Assembly: GCF_014596445.1 (NCBI RefSeq)
Contig: NZ_MECL01000196.1
Location: 1 to 64,000 of the forward strand
DNA: 64,000 nucleotides
Source of the DNA: Streptomyces sp. CBMA29
GTDB lineage: Bacteria > Actinomycetota > Actinomycetes > Streptomycetales > Streptomycetaceae
Direction of reading: 5' to 3'
Below, in pieces: positions 19,214 through 28,757 of this stretch (within the stretch, counting starts at the first letter, position 1; every line of letters starts with the position of its first letter). A program made the translations under genes and the position numbers. The notes below the pieces were generated by a model, which was not told where the DNA came from, did not search any database, and saw nothing but the letters and a program-made list of their open reading frames with translations.

Positions 19214-20136
19214 GCCGGACCTTCAGCGGGGTGCGGGTCCTCGGAGTCGGAGCCCTCCGGAACAAAGGACTTGGGACCGGTCCCGTCGAGCGCGGTCTCC
19301 AGATACCGCGACGAGGCGGCGTAGGCCCGCTCGATACGGTCCGCCGTCTGCCCGAAGGCCCGGTGCCGCAACTGGCCCAGCGCCCCGGCCGCTTCACCGG
19401 ACGCCGCCCCGCTGGGCAGTACGTGCACGGTCACGTCCGACGGCAGGTCGGCCATGTCGCGGGCGAACCGGTGCCTGCGCGCGATCTCGAAGGCGACCAT
19501 GGCGACGTCCCACGGCAACTTCGGCGGGGTCAGCGGCCGTTCGATGCGGCCGACCTGGAGGACGTAGATCTCGCGCGCGCCCAGGGCGACGGCCCTGCCC
19601 ACCGGGATGCTGTTGACGAGGCCGCCGTCCACGAAGTGTTCGCCGTCGACGTCGACCGGCGGCAGCAGTCCGGGCACGGCGGACGAGGCGAGCACCGCCT
19701 CGATCAGCGGACCGCGGTCGAACCAGTGCTCGGCGGCGTTCTCGATGCTCGCCGCCACGCACTGGAAGGGCACCTCCAACTCCTCGATGAGCGCGGCCTG
19801 TACGTGCTCACGCAGGAGGTCGACCAGCGGTGCCGGGGTGTAGAGGTGCGTACGGCTCCGCACGGCGGTGCCCACGCGGCCCATCAGCGAACCGGCGAAC
19901 ACCCCCGCCTTGCCCAGTCCCGTCCACAGCTCGATCAGCCGGCCGACCGCGGTCTGCGAGGGCTCGGCGGCGACGGCGGCCCCGTTGATCGCGCCGACGG
20001 AGGTCCCGAGCACCATCCCCGGCTTCACCCCCTGCGCGAACAGGGCCTTGAGCATGCCCACTTCGTACGCGCCCAGGGCCCCGCCGCCCCCCAGCACGAA
20101 CGCCGGTCCCCCCGCTTCACCCGCACTGTGGTCCAT
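19210..20136 (-). CDS. Patatin-like phospholipase family protein
   Basis: A 308-residue patatin-fold lipid hydrolase with a Ser-Asp dyad. FVLGGGGALGAYEVGMLKAL is the oxyanion-hole Gly-rich motif, VLGTSVGAINGAA is the nucleophile elbow (G-T-S-V-G), and HFVDGGLVNSIPVG gives the catalytic Asp in DGG. ATG 20136 is chosen; a TTG at 20169 would add 11 residues. The stop overlaps the acyltransferase GTG, suggesting joint membrane-lipid turnover. Patatin effectors also occur in defence systems, but no cyclase or sensor is adjacent. Confidence 0.88.
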   Translation of the reverse strand: MDHSAGEAGGPAFVLGGGGALGAYEVGMLKALFAQGVKPGMVLGTSVGAINGAAVAAEPSQTAVGRLIELWTGLGKAGVFAGSLMGRVGTAVRSRTHLYTPAPLVDLLREHVQAALIEELEVPFQCVAASIENAAEHWFDRGPLIEAVLASSAVPGLLPPVDVDGEHFVDGGLVNSIPVGRAVALGAREIYVLQVGRIERPLTPPKLPWDVAMVAFEIARRHRFARDMADLPSDVTVHVLPSGAASGEAAGALGQLRHRAFGQTADRIERAYAASSRYLETALDGTGPKSFVPEGSDSEDPHPAEGPA

Positions 20137-20231
20137 GCCAGAACGCGTGCCCCCGCTCCTTCCCCCCAATCAGCCGCCCGAACGCCGGATCGGCGGCGTT
20201 TCAGGTCCCGGTCCCACCCGCGGACGCCCGG

Positions 20232-21626
20232 TCAGGACGTGCCCTCGTGTGCCGGGCCGCGCCGCGTCATCAGGACCTCCTGACCGCGCTCGCGCGTGAT
20301 CATCTCCGCCAGAACGGGGTGCGCGAGCAGCGATATCGGCGCGATGTGGTCCTCGCTGACCGGCCGCCACAGCCGCAGAGCCGCCCGAACGCCGGTCCAT
20401 GCCTCGTCGCACAGGGCCGCCCGGACCGCCCGTACCTTCGCGTGGTCGGTCAGCGGGTCGGTCAGCGGGTCGCGCAGTGGTTCCGGCCTCGGAGCCGGGC
20501 GCGGGCCGGGCGCCTGGAAGGCCGGGTGCGCGGCGAGCGGGTCGACGACGGCGTGCACGGCCGCGTCGAATTCCGGGCCGCCGCCGAAGGTGAGCCGGAA
20601 GTCCGGACCGGAGGCTCTGGCCTCGTAGTCGGCGACGAGTGCCCGTACCGGCTCGGGCGCGTACTCCTTGAGCCGGGGTAGCGGCCGTAGCTCGTGACGG
20701 CGGTCGAGCACGGCGAGCCGGTCCTGCCGGACCAGCAGCGGCAGGAGTTCCGCGGCGAACAGCGGGCCGAGGAAGATCTCGTCCTTGTGCGGGTTGTACC
20801 AGGTCAGACCCGCGAGGTGGTGGCGCCAGTCGCCGAGCAGCATCGTCATCTGGGCGCTCAGCGCGTCGGCACGCGCGCGTCCGTACTCATGGGCCTGGGC
20901 GAACACCGCGAGCGGTCCGTCCACCGCCCCGGCCAGCGCCTCGCGCCGAGCCCGCTCGACCTCCGCGTCCCAGTGGTCCCGCGTGGCGCCGGGCGGATTG
21001 CACAGGGCGTGGAAGGACACCCACTGCTCGTGCATGAGGTCGTGGAACGATCCGCACGGCTCCGGTCCCTCGCCCGACCACGACGCGAGCCAGTACGCCG
21101 CCCACTCGCCGTTCTCGTCCACGTCGTCCGGGTCGAGCAGCATGACCGCGGCGTCGCCTTCGAGGGACAGGCGCAGGGAGCGCCGGAGCATCTTCGCCTC
21201 GCGGACGCCGTACGGCTCCTCGTCGTCCTCGTTGTCCTCGTCGTCCTGGACATCCTCGTCGTCCTGCTCACCGGTCTCGTCCTCGGCGTTCTCCTCCGCC
21301 AGGTAGTCGTAGACCTCGATCCAGGTGCGGTCGTCGGTGTCCCGCAGCCACTCCAGCTCCGCGCATCCCGCCATCCGGTAGATGAAGACCCCCGCGTCCC
21401 GCCAGCCGTCGGTGACGAGCAGGAATTCCCGCAGCGACGGCGGCAGCCGACGCCCGAGCCGTGCCTCGGCCGCCGCGACCGCGTCCTCGCTCGCGGGCGC
21501 GAACCCCAGCCACCTGTCCCGTAAGACCTCCTCCGCGAGCGGCCCCCGCCGCTCAGGATCGTGTCCCGCGATCCACTCCTCGCTCCACCGCTCCAGAAAT
21601 CCCCGCCAGTCCGCACGTCCACCCAT
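20232..21626 (-). CDS. SMI1/KNR4 family protein with acidic insert
   Basis: A 464-residue protein whose N-terminal half is a SMI1/KNR4 domain (ASEDAVAAAEARLGRRLPPS, LREFLLVTDGWRDAG, WLRDTDDRTW), a fold common in immunity proteins for polymorphic toxins and in housekeeping proteins. An Asp/Glu-rich run (about residues 124-150) splits the domain. The C-terminal half (from about 230) has no recognised domain. The gene has a TTA leucine codon at codon 35 (bases 21522-21524), implying dependence on the bldA tRNA. ATG 21626 with GAGGGG upstream is the chosen start. Confidence 0.8.
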   Translation of the reverse strand: MGGRADWRGFLERWSEEWIAGHDPERRGPLAEEVLRDRWLGFAPASEDAVAAAEARLGRRLPPSLREFLLVTDGWRDAGVFIYRMAGCAELEWLRDTDDRTWIEVYDYLAEENAEDETGEQDDEDVQDDEDNEDDEEPYGVREAKMLRRSLRLSLEGDAAVMLLDPDDVDENGEWAAYWLASWSGEGPEPCGSFHDLMHEQWVSFHALCNPPGATRDHWDAEVERARREALAGAVDGPLAVFAQAHEYGRARADALSAQMTMLLGDWRHHLAGLTWYNPHKDEIFLGPLFAAELLPLLVRQDRLAVLDRRHELRPLPRLKEYAPEPVRALVADYEARASGPDFRLTFGGGPEFDAAVHAVVDPLAAHPAFQAPGPRPAPRPEPLRDPLTDPLTDHAKVRAVRAALCDEAWTGVRAALRLWRPVSEDHIAPISLLAHPVLAEMITRERGQEVLMTRRGPAHEGTS

Positions 21627-21921
21627 GGCCCCGCCCCTCACTGTCCGTCACCTTCCCCCACTTCACCACAGGGGTACGACAACGGCGCTGTCGCGGAGGT
21701 CCGCCGCCTCCGCAGCGGACCGGCGTACGCCGTCGGGGTGCGGCTGCGTCCTTGCGCCGACCGGGGCTTGGCGAGCGGGCGGTGGCGGCGGGGCGGTTGG
21801 AGCAGACTGGTGGGCCGCGTCGCGTCGGGGCGAGCCGGCGGACCGAGCCGGGTGCTTTCGTCCTCCTTCCGCCGAGCCGGTCCGGTGACGACCGCCACGT
21901 CACGGCGAAGGGCGTACACCG

Positions 21922-23943
21922 ATGACCGAACCCCCGACGACCGAAGAGCCCCCGACGACGGACCAGCCTCCGATGGCCGGCCTGCCCCCGACGACTCCGG
22001 CGGGCACCGCGACTGCCGACGACGACGGGAAAACCGTGCCCGGCGAGGAGTTGCGCCTGGCGTTTCCGGGCGACCGCAGTGAGGAGGCCGGTTACGCGAT
22101 CACGCTGCGTGCGATGGCCCGCCGTCTGCCCCAACTGGTGCGCCGCGCCCTGGGCATGGCCTGGCACGTGGACCGCAGAGCGGTCACCGCGCTGCTCGCC
22201 TGCCAAGTCCTGTCCGGCGTGCTGGAAGCGCTCGGCCTGCTGGCGGTGACCGGTACGGTCACGGCGGTCATCGCGTCGGGCCACATCGACGAACGGCTCC
22301 GCCAAGCCGCGCCCTCCTTGGCCCTGTTGGCGTCGGCGGCGGGCGTACGGGCGGTGCTGGGCATCGCGGTCACGGGTCTGTCGACGCGCCTGGCCCCGCG
22401 GATCTCGCGGGAGGCGGAGCTGCGGCTGCTGGACGCGGCGACGCACGCGGAGCTGACGGCGTACGACCACCCCGGCTACAACGACCGCTGGGACGCGGCC
22501 GACCGGGGCGTCGAGGTCTCGCAGGACATGCTCAACCAGTCGCAGAACATCCTTGCCGCGGCCGCCTCCCTGATCGCGGCGGCGGCCGTACTGACCAGCG
22601 TCCACCCGGTGTTGCTGCCGCTCCTGGTCCTGGCGGCGCTGCCGCAGGCGATCGCGGGCGTACGGGGAGCGCGGCTGAACTACCTCGCGTCGCTGGAGAC
22701 GATGAAGGACCGCCGCCTGCTGGGCGCCCTGCGGTGGAATCTGGTCGACAAGCAGCACGCCGACCAGATCCGTTCGGGCACGATGGCCGACTTCCTGCTC
22801 GGCAAATACCGGGCGGCCGGGGCCAGGGTGGACACCGCGACCGACCGCGCCGCCTGGCGGGCGGCGAAGATGTCGCTGGTCGGGAGCCTGGCCGGGGGAG
22901 TCGCGGCCGGAGCGGTCTGGGCGGCGCTGCTGTTCCTGATCAGCACCGGCCGTGTGTCGGTCGCGTCGGCGGGCACGGCGACGTTCGCGCTGCGTTCGGT
23001 CGCCATGGGGCTGCACGGCATCATCGGCTACGGCGCCATCATCTTCCGTACCGGGATGTACCTTGACGATTGGTCAGATTTTTTGGACGAGGCCGGCGGC
23101 CATCGCATCGCCCGGGGCGACGCCGTCCCGACCGGCCCGGCCGTCGTACGCGCCGACCGTCTCACGTACACCTATCCGCACGCCGACCGGCCCGCGCTCC
23201 GGGACGTCAGCCTCGACGTGCGGCGCGGCGAAGTCCTCGCCCTGGTCGGGGAGAACGGCTCGGGCAAGACCACCCTCAGCAAACTCCTGTCCGCCCTCTA
23301 CCTCCCCGACAGCGGTGCCGTCATCTGGGACGGCGCCGACACCCGCACCCTTGACGCGCACGCCGCCTGGTCACGCGTGGCCGTCGTACCCCAGGAGTAC
23401 GCGAAGTGGCCGCTGACGGCCCGCGACAACATCACCCTCGGCCAGCCCCGAACCGAAGCCCCCGACAGGGCAGTTGACACGGCGGCCCACGCGTCGGGGG
23501 CCGACGAGGTCGTCACGTCCCTGCGCTCCGGGCTCGACACCCTCCTGGCCCGCGAATGGTGGGGCGGCCAGGAACTCTCCGGCGGCCAGTGGCAGCGCGT
23601 CGCGCTGGCCCGCGCCTTCCACCGCGACGCCGGACTCCTCGTCCTCGACGAACCCACCGCCGCTCTGGACCCGCGCGCCGAACACCGCATCTTCACCGGC
23701 CTGCGCGAACTCGCAGCCGACCGCGCCGTCGTCCTGGTCACCCACCGCCTGACCAACGTCACCGTCGCCGACAAGATCGCCGTCCTCGACCAGGGCCGCC
23801 TCGTCCAGTACGGCACCTTCGCCCAACTCCGGGACACCCCGGGCCTCTTCCACGACCTCTGGCTCCTCCAGAACGACCGCGAACCCGGCATCCCCGCTCA
23901 GCCCACCGGCCCCGTGGAGCAGCAGCAGACGGCCAGCCTCTGA
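21922..23943 (+). CDS. ABC transporter, fused permease and ATPase
   Basis: A 673-residue half-transporter of the exporter type. A Pro/Thr-rich N-terminus is followed by a membrane domain with about six helices (residues about 85-380; e.g. LLACQVLSGVLEALGLLAV, AAAASLIAAAAVLTSVHPVL, LVGSLAGGVAAGAVWAALLF). The ATPase has Walker A LVGENGSGKTTLS, Q-loop VVPQEYAKWP, signature QELSGGQWQR, Walker B LLVLDEPTAALD and the H-loop VTHRL. The substrate is unknown. It is divergent from the SMI1/KNR4 gene across 295 bases. Confidence 0.9.
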   Translation: MTEPPTTEEPPTTDQPPMAGLPPTTPAGTATADDDGKTVPGEELRLAFPGDRSEEAGYAITLRAMARRLPQLVRRALGMAWHVDRRAVTALLACQVLSGVLEALGLLAVTGTVTAVIASGHIDERLRQAAPSLALLASAAGVRAVLGIAVTGLSTRLAPRISREAELRLLDAATHAELTAYDHPGYNDRWDAADRGVEVSQDMLNQSQNILAAAASLIAAAAVLTSVHPVLLPLLVLAALPQAIAGVRGARLNYLASLETMKDRRLLGALRWNLVDKQHADQIRSGTMADFLLGKYRAAGARVDTATDRAAWRAAKMSLVGSLAGGVAAGAVWAALLFLISTGRVSVASAGTATFALRSVAMGLHGIIGYGAIIFRTGMYLDDWSDFLDEAGGHRIARGDAVPTGPAVVRADRLTYTYPHADRPALRDVSLDVRRGEVLALVGENGSGKTTLSKLLSALYLPDSGAVIWDGADTRTLDAHAAWSRVAVVPQEYAKWPLTARDNITLGQPRTEAPDRAVDTAAHASGADEVVTSLRSGLDTLLAREWWGGQELSGGQWQRVALARAFHRDAGLLVLDEPTAALDPRAEHRIFTGLRELAADRAVVLVTHRLTNVTVADKIAVLDQGRLVQYGTFAQLRDTPGLFHDLWLLQNDREPGIPAQPTGPVEQQQTASL

Positions 23944-23953
23944 AGCCGGGTGA

Positions 23954-23967
23954 CGTCTCCGGAGACG
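23954..23967. promoter_or_regulatory. Perfect 14-bp palindrome between ABC exporter and NERD-helicase
   Basis: CGTCTCCGGAGACG, 10 bases after the ABC stop and 127 bases before the next start. It could be an operator or, less likely without a loop, a weak terminator. Confidence 0.35.
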
Positions 23968-24022
23968 CTCGCAGCGCCGCTACGGTGCGGGTCCGGCCGT
24001 ACTTCGCCCCGTCCGACGCCCC

Positions 24023-24052
24023 CTGCCGCTCCGTAGCGGAGCGTCCTATGAT
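24023..24052 (+). promoter_or_regulatory. Candidate promoter of the NERD-helicase gene
   Basis: TATGAT at 24047-24052 is a good -10 match; CTGCCG at 24023-24028 is a weak -35 at 18-base spacing. The start codon is 28 bases further on, with GGGAGGGGG in between. Confidence 0.45.
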
Positions 24053-24080
24053 CGTCGCGCTACGTGGGAGGGGGTGGGTC

Positions 24081-26234
24081 ATGGCGGCGGGGGGATCGGC
24101 TTCGCGGCGGGCTCAGGAGGCGCGTCGGCAGGAGCGGTTGCTGCGGGAGCAGTGGCACGCGGCGCGGCGGCAGGCGCGGCAGTGGGAGAGCGCGAGCGAG
24201 GGCGAACAGCGGGTCAGCGCGCAGTTGTTGATGCTGACCGAGCGCGGCTGGCGGCTTCTGGTGGACCGGCGGTGGCCGGGTACGCGGTCCGCGAACGTGG
24301 ACATGCTGCTGGTCGGACCCGCCGGTGTCTTCGTCGTGGACGTCAAGAACTGGCGCGCCGACCCGGAGGTGGAGGACGGGCGGCTCCTCGCGGGCGGTGA
24401 GGTGAGGGACGAGCACGCGCGCAAGCTGTCGGCCGTGACCAGGACCGCCGAGACGGCGGTCGCCTCGTTGGGGATGTCCCCGGTGGCGGTCCGGCCGCTG
24501 ATGGTCTTCGCCGACAAGCGCGTTGACACCGCGCTGGGGAGGATGCGGCTCCTGGGCGAGCGCGAGGTCGGCCCCTTTCTGCTGGCGGAGCGCCACCGGC
24601 TCAACGCCGCCTCGGTGCGCGTCATAGCCGACCATCTGGAGCGGGTGTTCCCCGAGTACGAGGGATCGTCCGTCACAGAGCCGGCCACAGAGCCGGCCAC
24701 AGCACCGGCCTCCGGCGCATCCGCCGCACCGGCCCCCGGCGCATCCGCCGCACCGGCCACCGTGCCGCGCCCCGGACGCCAAGAACCGTCCCCCGCAGGG
24801 CTGTTCGACCTCGACGGCATGCGCGAGGCCGCACTGGACGCCGCCATGCGGGCACCGATCGAGCAGTGGATGACCTTCCTCGCCCAGGACCAGGTGTCCC
24901 TCGTACGCCGCAACTGGTCGGGCCCCGCCCGTATCAGCGGACCCGCCGGTACGGGCAAGACCGTCGTCGGTCTGCACCGCGCGTCCTACCTCGCCCAACG
25001 CACCACAGGACGCGTCCTGTACGTGACCTTCGCCAGCAACCTCCCTCGCGTGCAGGAGACGTTCCTGCACGCCATGTCCCCGGCGGTCGCCGACCGGGTG
25101 GAGTTCCGCAGCCTGCACTCGTGGGCGCAGCAGTACACGCAGGACCGCGGTGTGCCGGTGAATCTGAACGGGGACAAGGCCGAGACGGCCTTCAGCCTCG
25201 CCTGGACGCACGCGGGGCGCGACAGCCCGCTGACCGAACTCGACCCGTTGCCGCGCTACTGGAAGGACGAGATCGACTACGTCATCAAGGGCCGCGGGAT
25301 CACCTCCTTCGAGGAGTACGCCGTCCTGCCGCGCCGCCGCCGTCGGGTGGGCCTGCGAAGGCCCCACCGGCAGGCGGTCTGGGGACTCTACGAGGCGTAC
25401 GAGTCGCTGCGCGTCGAACGCGGCGTGCACGACTTCAACGATGTGCTGACCCTCGCGCTCGCCGAAGCGAGCAGCTCCACCGACGCCGCGCCGTACGCGG
25501 CCGTCATCGTCGACGAGGTGCAGGATCTGACCCTCGTCGGGGTCAAGTTGCTGCACGCCCTGATCGGCGACGCTCCCAACGGCCTCCTGCTCGTAGGGGA
25601 CGGGCAACAGGCCGTCTACCCCGGGGGATTCCGGCTCTCGGACGCGGGGATCGACATCCGCGGCGAGCGCGGGCAGGTGCTCAGCACCAACTACCGCAAC
25701 AGCAAGAACATCCTCGACGCGGCCCTCGCGGTGGTCGCCGACGACGCCTTCGAGGACATCGACGGCGTACGCAGCTCCGGCGCGAGGGAAGTCGACCTGA
25801 CCTATCACGACGGCCAGGTGCGGCGCGTGGACCGGCCGACCGTCGAGGACCACGACCGGGCCCTGCTGGAGGCGCTGTTGGCACTGACCCCCGCCGAGCG
25901 CGCCGACTCCGCCGTGCTCTGCCCGTCCGTACGGGCCATCGGCCGCTACCGCGATCTCCTCACGGCTTCCGGCGTCCCGGTCTGCCTGCTGGAGCGGTAC
26001 GCCGGTCACGCAGTCGAGGGCGTCAAACTCGGAAGCTACCGGCGCGCCAAGGGACTTGAGTTCAAGCGCGTCTACCTTCCGCGCTACGAAACCTCCCTGC
26101 TGACCGGCGGCGAAGGGCTGTCCGAGACCGAGCGGGAGCGCCGGGAACTCGGCCGCAGCCAGCTCTTCGTCGCCATGACCCGCGCCCGCGACACCCTCTG
26201 GCTGGGCAGCGTGTCGCCCACTGCCCGAGCATGA
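24081..26234 (+). CDS. NERD nuclease-related domain / UvrD-type SF1 helicase fusion
   Basis: A 717-residue protein with two modules. Residues about 40-195 are a NERD domain: ANVDMLLVGPAGVFVVDVKN carries the acidic and D-x-K-like nuclease residues. Residues from about 250 form a superfamily 1 helicase: Walker A GPAGTGKTVVGLH (about 287-299), Walker B VIVDEVQD (about 475), motif III LLLVGDGQQAVYPGG, motif IV LSTNYRNSKN and motif VI VAMTRARDTLWLG. A Thr/Ala/Pro linker with repeated EPATEPAT and ASAAPAPG units joins them. ATG 24081 follows GGGAGGGGG. It is convergent with the STAND gene, ends 5 bases apart, and is plausibly a DNA repair or anti-invader factor. Confidence 0.88.
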   Translation: MAAGGSASRRAQEARRQERLLREQWHAARRQARQWESASEGEQRVSAQLLMLTERGWRLLVDRRWPGTRSANVDMLLVGPAGVFVVDVKNWRADPEVEDGRLLAGGEVRDEHARKLSAVTRTAETAVASLGMSPVAVRPLMVFADKRVDTALGRMRLLGEREVGPFLLAERHRLNAASVRVIADHLERVFPEYEGSSVTEPATEPATAPASGASAAPAPGASAAPATVPRPGRQEPSPAGLFDLDGMREAALDAAMRAPIEQWMTFLAQDQVSLVRRNWSGPARISGPAGTGKTVVGLHRASYLAQRTTGRVLYVTFASNLPRVQETFLHAMSPAVADRVEFRSLHSWAQQYTQDRGVPVNLNGDKAETAFSLAWTHAGRDSPLTELDPLPRYWKDEIDYVIKGRGITSFEEYAVLPRRRRRVGLRRPHRQAVWGLYEAYESLRVERGVHDFNDVLTLALAEASSSTDAAPYAAVIVDEVQDLTLVGVKLLHALIGDAPNGLLLVGDGQQAVYPGGFRLSDAGIDIRGERGQVLSTNYRNSKNILDAALAVVADDAFEDIDGVRSSGAREVDLTYHDGQVRRVDRPTVEDHDRALLEALLALTPAERADSAVLCPSVRAIGRYRDLLTASGVPVCLLERYAGHAVEGVKLGSYRRAKGLEFKRVYLPRYETSLLTGGEGLSETERERRELGRSQLFVAMTRARDTLWLGSVSPTARA

Positions 26235-26239
26235 CCCGC

Positions 26240-28372
26240 CTACTGACGCTCCGCGCGCAGCGTCCGCAGAAGGTCACGGCTCGCCACGGTGAAGGGGTGA
26301 TCCCGGCCGAGTCCCTGGGCGCGTCGCGCGACGACGTCGTCCATGAGCCCGATGCCTTCGTCCGCGTGCCCGAGCGCGGTGCGGGTACGGGCCTGGAGTT
26401 GGCGGGCGGCGAGGGCGATGGGGTAGTCGGGTCCGAAGCGGTGCAGATAGGTCTCGGTCACCTCGCCGATCTCGCTGTCGGCTTCTTCGAGACGGCCCAA
26501 CTGGAAGAGCGCCCAGGCGTGGTTGTGGCGGGCGCCCACGGAGACGGTGTGGTGGACGCCGAGGTGTTCCGCGCATTGCCCCGGCAGCGACAGCAGGCCC
26601 GTGCGTCCGTCCTCCGCGGTCAGTTCCGCGGCGCCGAGCGCGGCCAGAATGCTCGACCGGGAGCGCAGCGTCAGCGGATGCCACGGCCCCAGCGCGGCCT
26701 GGCGGCCGGCGGCCGTGGCGTACAGGAGCGTCAGCGACTCCTCGGCGCGGCCGAGATTGCGCAGGACGAGTTGGAGCCCGTGCGCGCTGTCGAGGCTGTC
26801 CGGGTCGTCGGCTCCGAACTGCTGCCGCTGGGCCGCGAGCGTGCGCCGCAGCGACTCCTCGGCCTCGGCGTAGCGGCCCAGCCGGAACAAGGCCCGTCCG
26901 GCGCGTGAGCGCGCCGCGAGTACGGCCCGGTGTCCGTCGCCGAGCGTCCGCGCGGCGATGTCCGCCGCTGAGCCGACGGTCTCCCACGCCGACGGGTAGT
27001 CGCCGGTGCGGTGCATCGCGGTGGCCAGCCGGGTGGCCACCTCCAACACCTGCGCGACGGCGGCGGGTTCGCCCGTCCGCCGGAGCAGTGCGCGTACGTG
27101 GGGCGCGAGGAGCCGCAGCCGCGGATCGTACGGCCCCGCGTCGGGCACGTCCGGCAGTGCGGCGCCGAGCAGCCGGCCGGCCGTCGCGTCGAGCAGAGGT
27201 GCCTGCGCCGCCGGGGTGGCCGCCACGACGCTGTCGAGCAGCACACCGTGCCCGAGAACGCAGCGCAGCCCGGCGTCGTCGCCGACGTCGACCCGCTCGA
27301 CGAGCGAGTGGTCGAGCAGGGCGCGCAGCGCCGACTCGGCGCGACCGCGGGGTAATACGGCGCTGATGCCGTCGTCGTTCAGGACCGGCAGCGGCAGCGG
27401 CTCGGGCGCCAGCCGGGCGATCAGACGCAACAGGTCGACCGCTTCGGGCAGTCCGCGCGCCGCGAAGGCGTCGAGTGTCAACTGCCAGGTCTGTCCCACC
27501 AGATGGCGGGGGTCCGCATCACTCAAGGCATCGGCCCCTCGGTCGAGCAGCTGGACGGGGAGTTCTTCCTCCAGATGGCGTCCGTACACATCCATCGTCC
27601 AGGGCTCTATGACCTGGTGGGAGAGGAAGCCGCCCGCGAGGGTGAGCGCGAGCGGGAGGCGCCCCAGGCGGTCGGCGATCTCGGCGGCCTGGGCGAGCGT
27701 GCCGGTGTGCGGGGCGAGGTCACGCAGGACGCGCGCCGCGTCCTCGCGCGGCAGGACGCCGATGTGCTGGAGTTCCGCGCCGGGCCACCAGCGCGGTGCG
27801 GCACGGCGCGTGGTCACCAGCACCGTGCCCCGCGGGCTGGTGCGCAGCCAGCTGCCGTCGCTGAGGATCGCGGGGTCGTCCGCGTTGTCGAGCACCAGCA
27901 GCCAGGGATCGGGGGAGCGGGCGAGGTACCGCCAGACGAGGTCGGCCGCGGGCCGGTAGCCGTTGCGGGCGGCCAGCAGTTCGCCGTCGGCCGCGCCCCG
28001 GTCCGCGGCGACCGCGAGCATCCCGGAGCGCAGGCTCGCCCGGTCCGTGGCGTTCACCCAGAGTCCCACCCGTCCGTACTCGGCGGTGGCCGTCTGGAAG
28101 AAGGCGTGGGCGACCGCGGTCTTGCCGCAGCCACCCATGCCGTACAGCACGAAGATCTCGTCGCCGCTCTCCGCGGTGAGGGCGCTCCTCAACCGGTCGA
28201 GGACTTCGGTGCGGTCCCGCAGGACCAGGGGCGGACGGCCGACGGCGGGCCGGCGCACCGAGTCGGGGCCGGCCGGCGCCTGCGGCCCGCCGTCGTAGTG
28301 GTGGTGCTCGCTGATGTGCTGATCTCCCGATGCCTGGTAGACCCGGCCGTCGTCCTGGGCGCGGCCGTCCAT
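26240..28372 (-). CDS. STAND-type NTPase (NB-ARC) with tetratricopeptide repeats
   Basis: A 710-residue NLR-like protein. The start VYQASGDQHISEHHHYDG (residues 11-28) is a short motif I associate with actinobacterial STAND proteins. The NB-ARC ATPase follows: P-loop LYGMGGCGKTAVAH (about 76-89), Walker B-like PWLLVLDNADDP, and VLVTTRR; GRLPLALTLAGGFLSH is the GxP helical motif. From about 450 to the end lie TPRs (e.g. ALFRLGRYAEAEESLRRTLA). Codon 340 is TTA (27353-27355), so bldA may control it. ATG 28372 is chosen; GTG 28396 is possible. Typical roles are ligand-triggered oligomeric sensing in defence or regulation. Confidence 0.85.
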   Translation of the reverse strand: MDGRAQDDGRVYQASGDQHISEHHHYDGGPQAPAGPDSVRRPAVGRPPLVLRDRTEVLDRLRSALTAESGDEIFVLYGMGGCGKTAVAHAFFQTATAEYGRVGLWVNATDRASLRSGMLAVAADRGAADGELLAARNGYRPAADLVWRYLARSPDPWLLVLDNADDPAILSDGSWLRTSPRGTVLVTTRRAAPRWWPGAELQHIGVLPREDAARVLRDLAPHTGTLAQAAEIADRLGRLPLALTLAGGFLSHQVIEPWTMDVYGRHLEEELPVQLLDRGADALSDADPRHLVGQTWQLTLDAFAARGLPEAVDLLRLIARLAPEPLPLPVLNDDGISAVLPRGRAESALRALLDHSLVERVDVGDDAGLRCVLGHGVLLDSVVAATPAAQAPLLDATAGRLLGAALPDVPDAGPYDPRLRLLAPHVRALLRRTGEPAAVAQVLEVATRLATAMHRTGDYPSAWETVGSAADIAARTLGDGHRAVLAARSRAGRALFRLGRYAEAEESLRRTLAAQRQQFGADDPDSLDSAHGLQLVLRNLGRAEESLTLLYATAAGRQAALGPWHPLTLRSRSSILAALGAAELTAEDGRTGLLSLPGQCAEHLGVHHTVSVGARHNHAWALFQLGRLEEADSEIGEVTETYLHRFGPDYPIALAARQLQARTRTALGHADEGIGLMDDVVARRAQGLGRDHPFTVASRDLLRTLRAERQ

Positions 28373-28757
28373 GGACCCGCCGGTCGTACCGCTCACCGCT
28401 CGGTGACGCGCTGGTGGCGGCGGGGCTGGACGCGGCCGGTCTGGACGTGGTGCCACCGCGCCAGGACGCGGTCACGCGTGGTCCGCGTGGGAACCGCGAG
28501 TTCCGGATCCACAGCTCCCCTTACCATTCAATAATGTGATCGTATTGTCTTTGAGTCAAAACGACGACCGGCCGTGTCCGGCGCGGATCATTATTGCATC
28601 GGGAGTCGAATTGCGATAGGCATGCGAAGGCGGTCGCATGCCTTGTGGTGGCATATGCCAGGCGGCTGGTTTTCGGGTACTCTCCGGCTGTAGTGACGCC
28701 GGTGCGGGTACGATCCGCACGCGGTACGACAGTGCGTAGCCGATCCTGGGGGCAACC
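28373..28757. promoter_or_regulatory. AT-richer divergent control region with inverted repeats
   Basis: 385 bases between the divergent STAND and TTA-gene starts. Bases 28520-28620 are clearly AT-richer than surroundings (for example CAATAATGTGATCGTATTG). Two symmetric elements follow: AGGCATGCGA/TCGCATGCCT (28618-28627 and 28634-28643, 6-base loop) and the 12-bp palindrome TGGCATATGCCA (28649-28660). TACGAT at 28709-28714 is a possible -10 for the plus-strand gene. No gene is supported here. Confidence 0.5.

Noticed and set aside
19210-20136. Patatin as part of a CBASS-like defence system
   Set aside because: No cyclase, HORMA or ubiquitin-like partner is adjacent; it is coupled to an acyltransferase, so lipid metabolism is more likely.
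23556-24080. Longer N-terminus for the NERD-helicase starting at 23556
   Set aside because: It overlaps the ABC ATPase in another frame; ATG 24081 has a strong ribosome-binding site and begins the expected protein.
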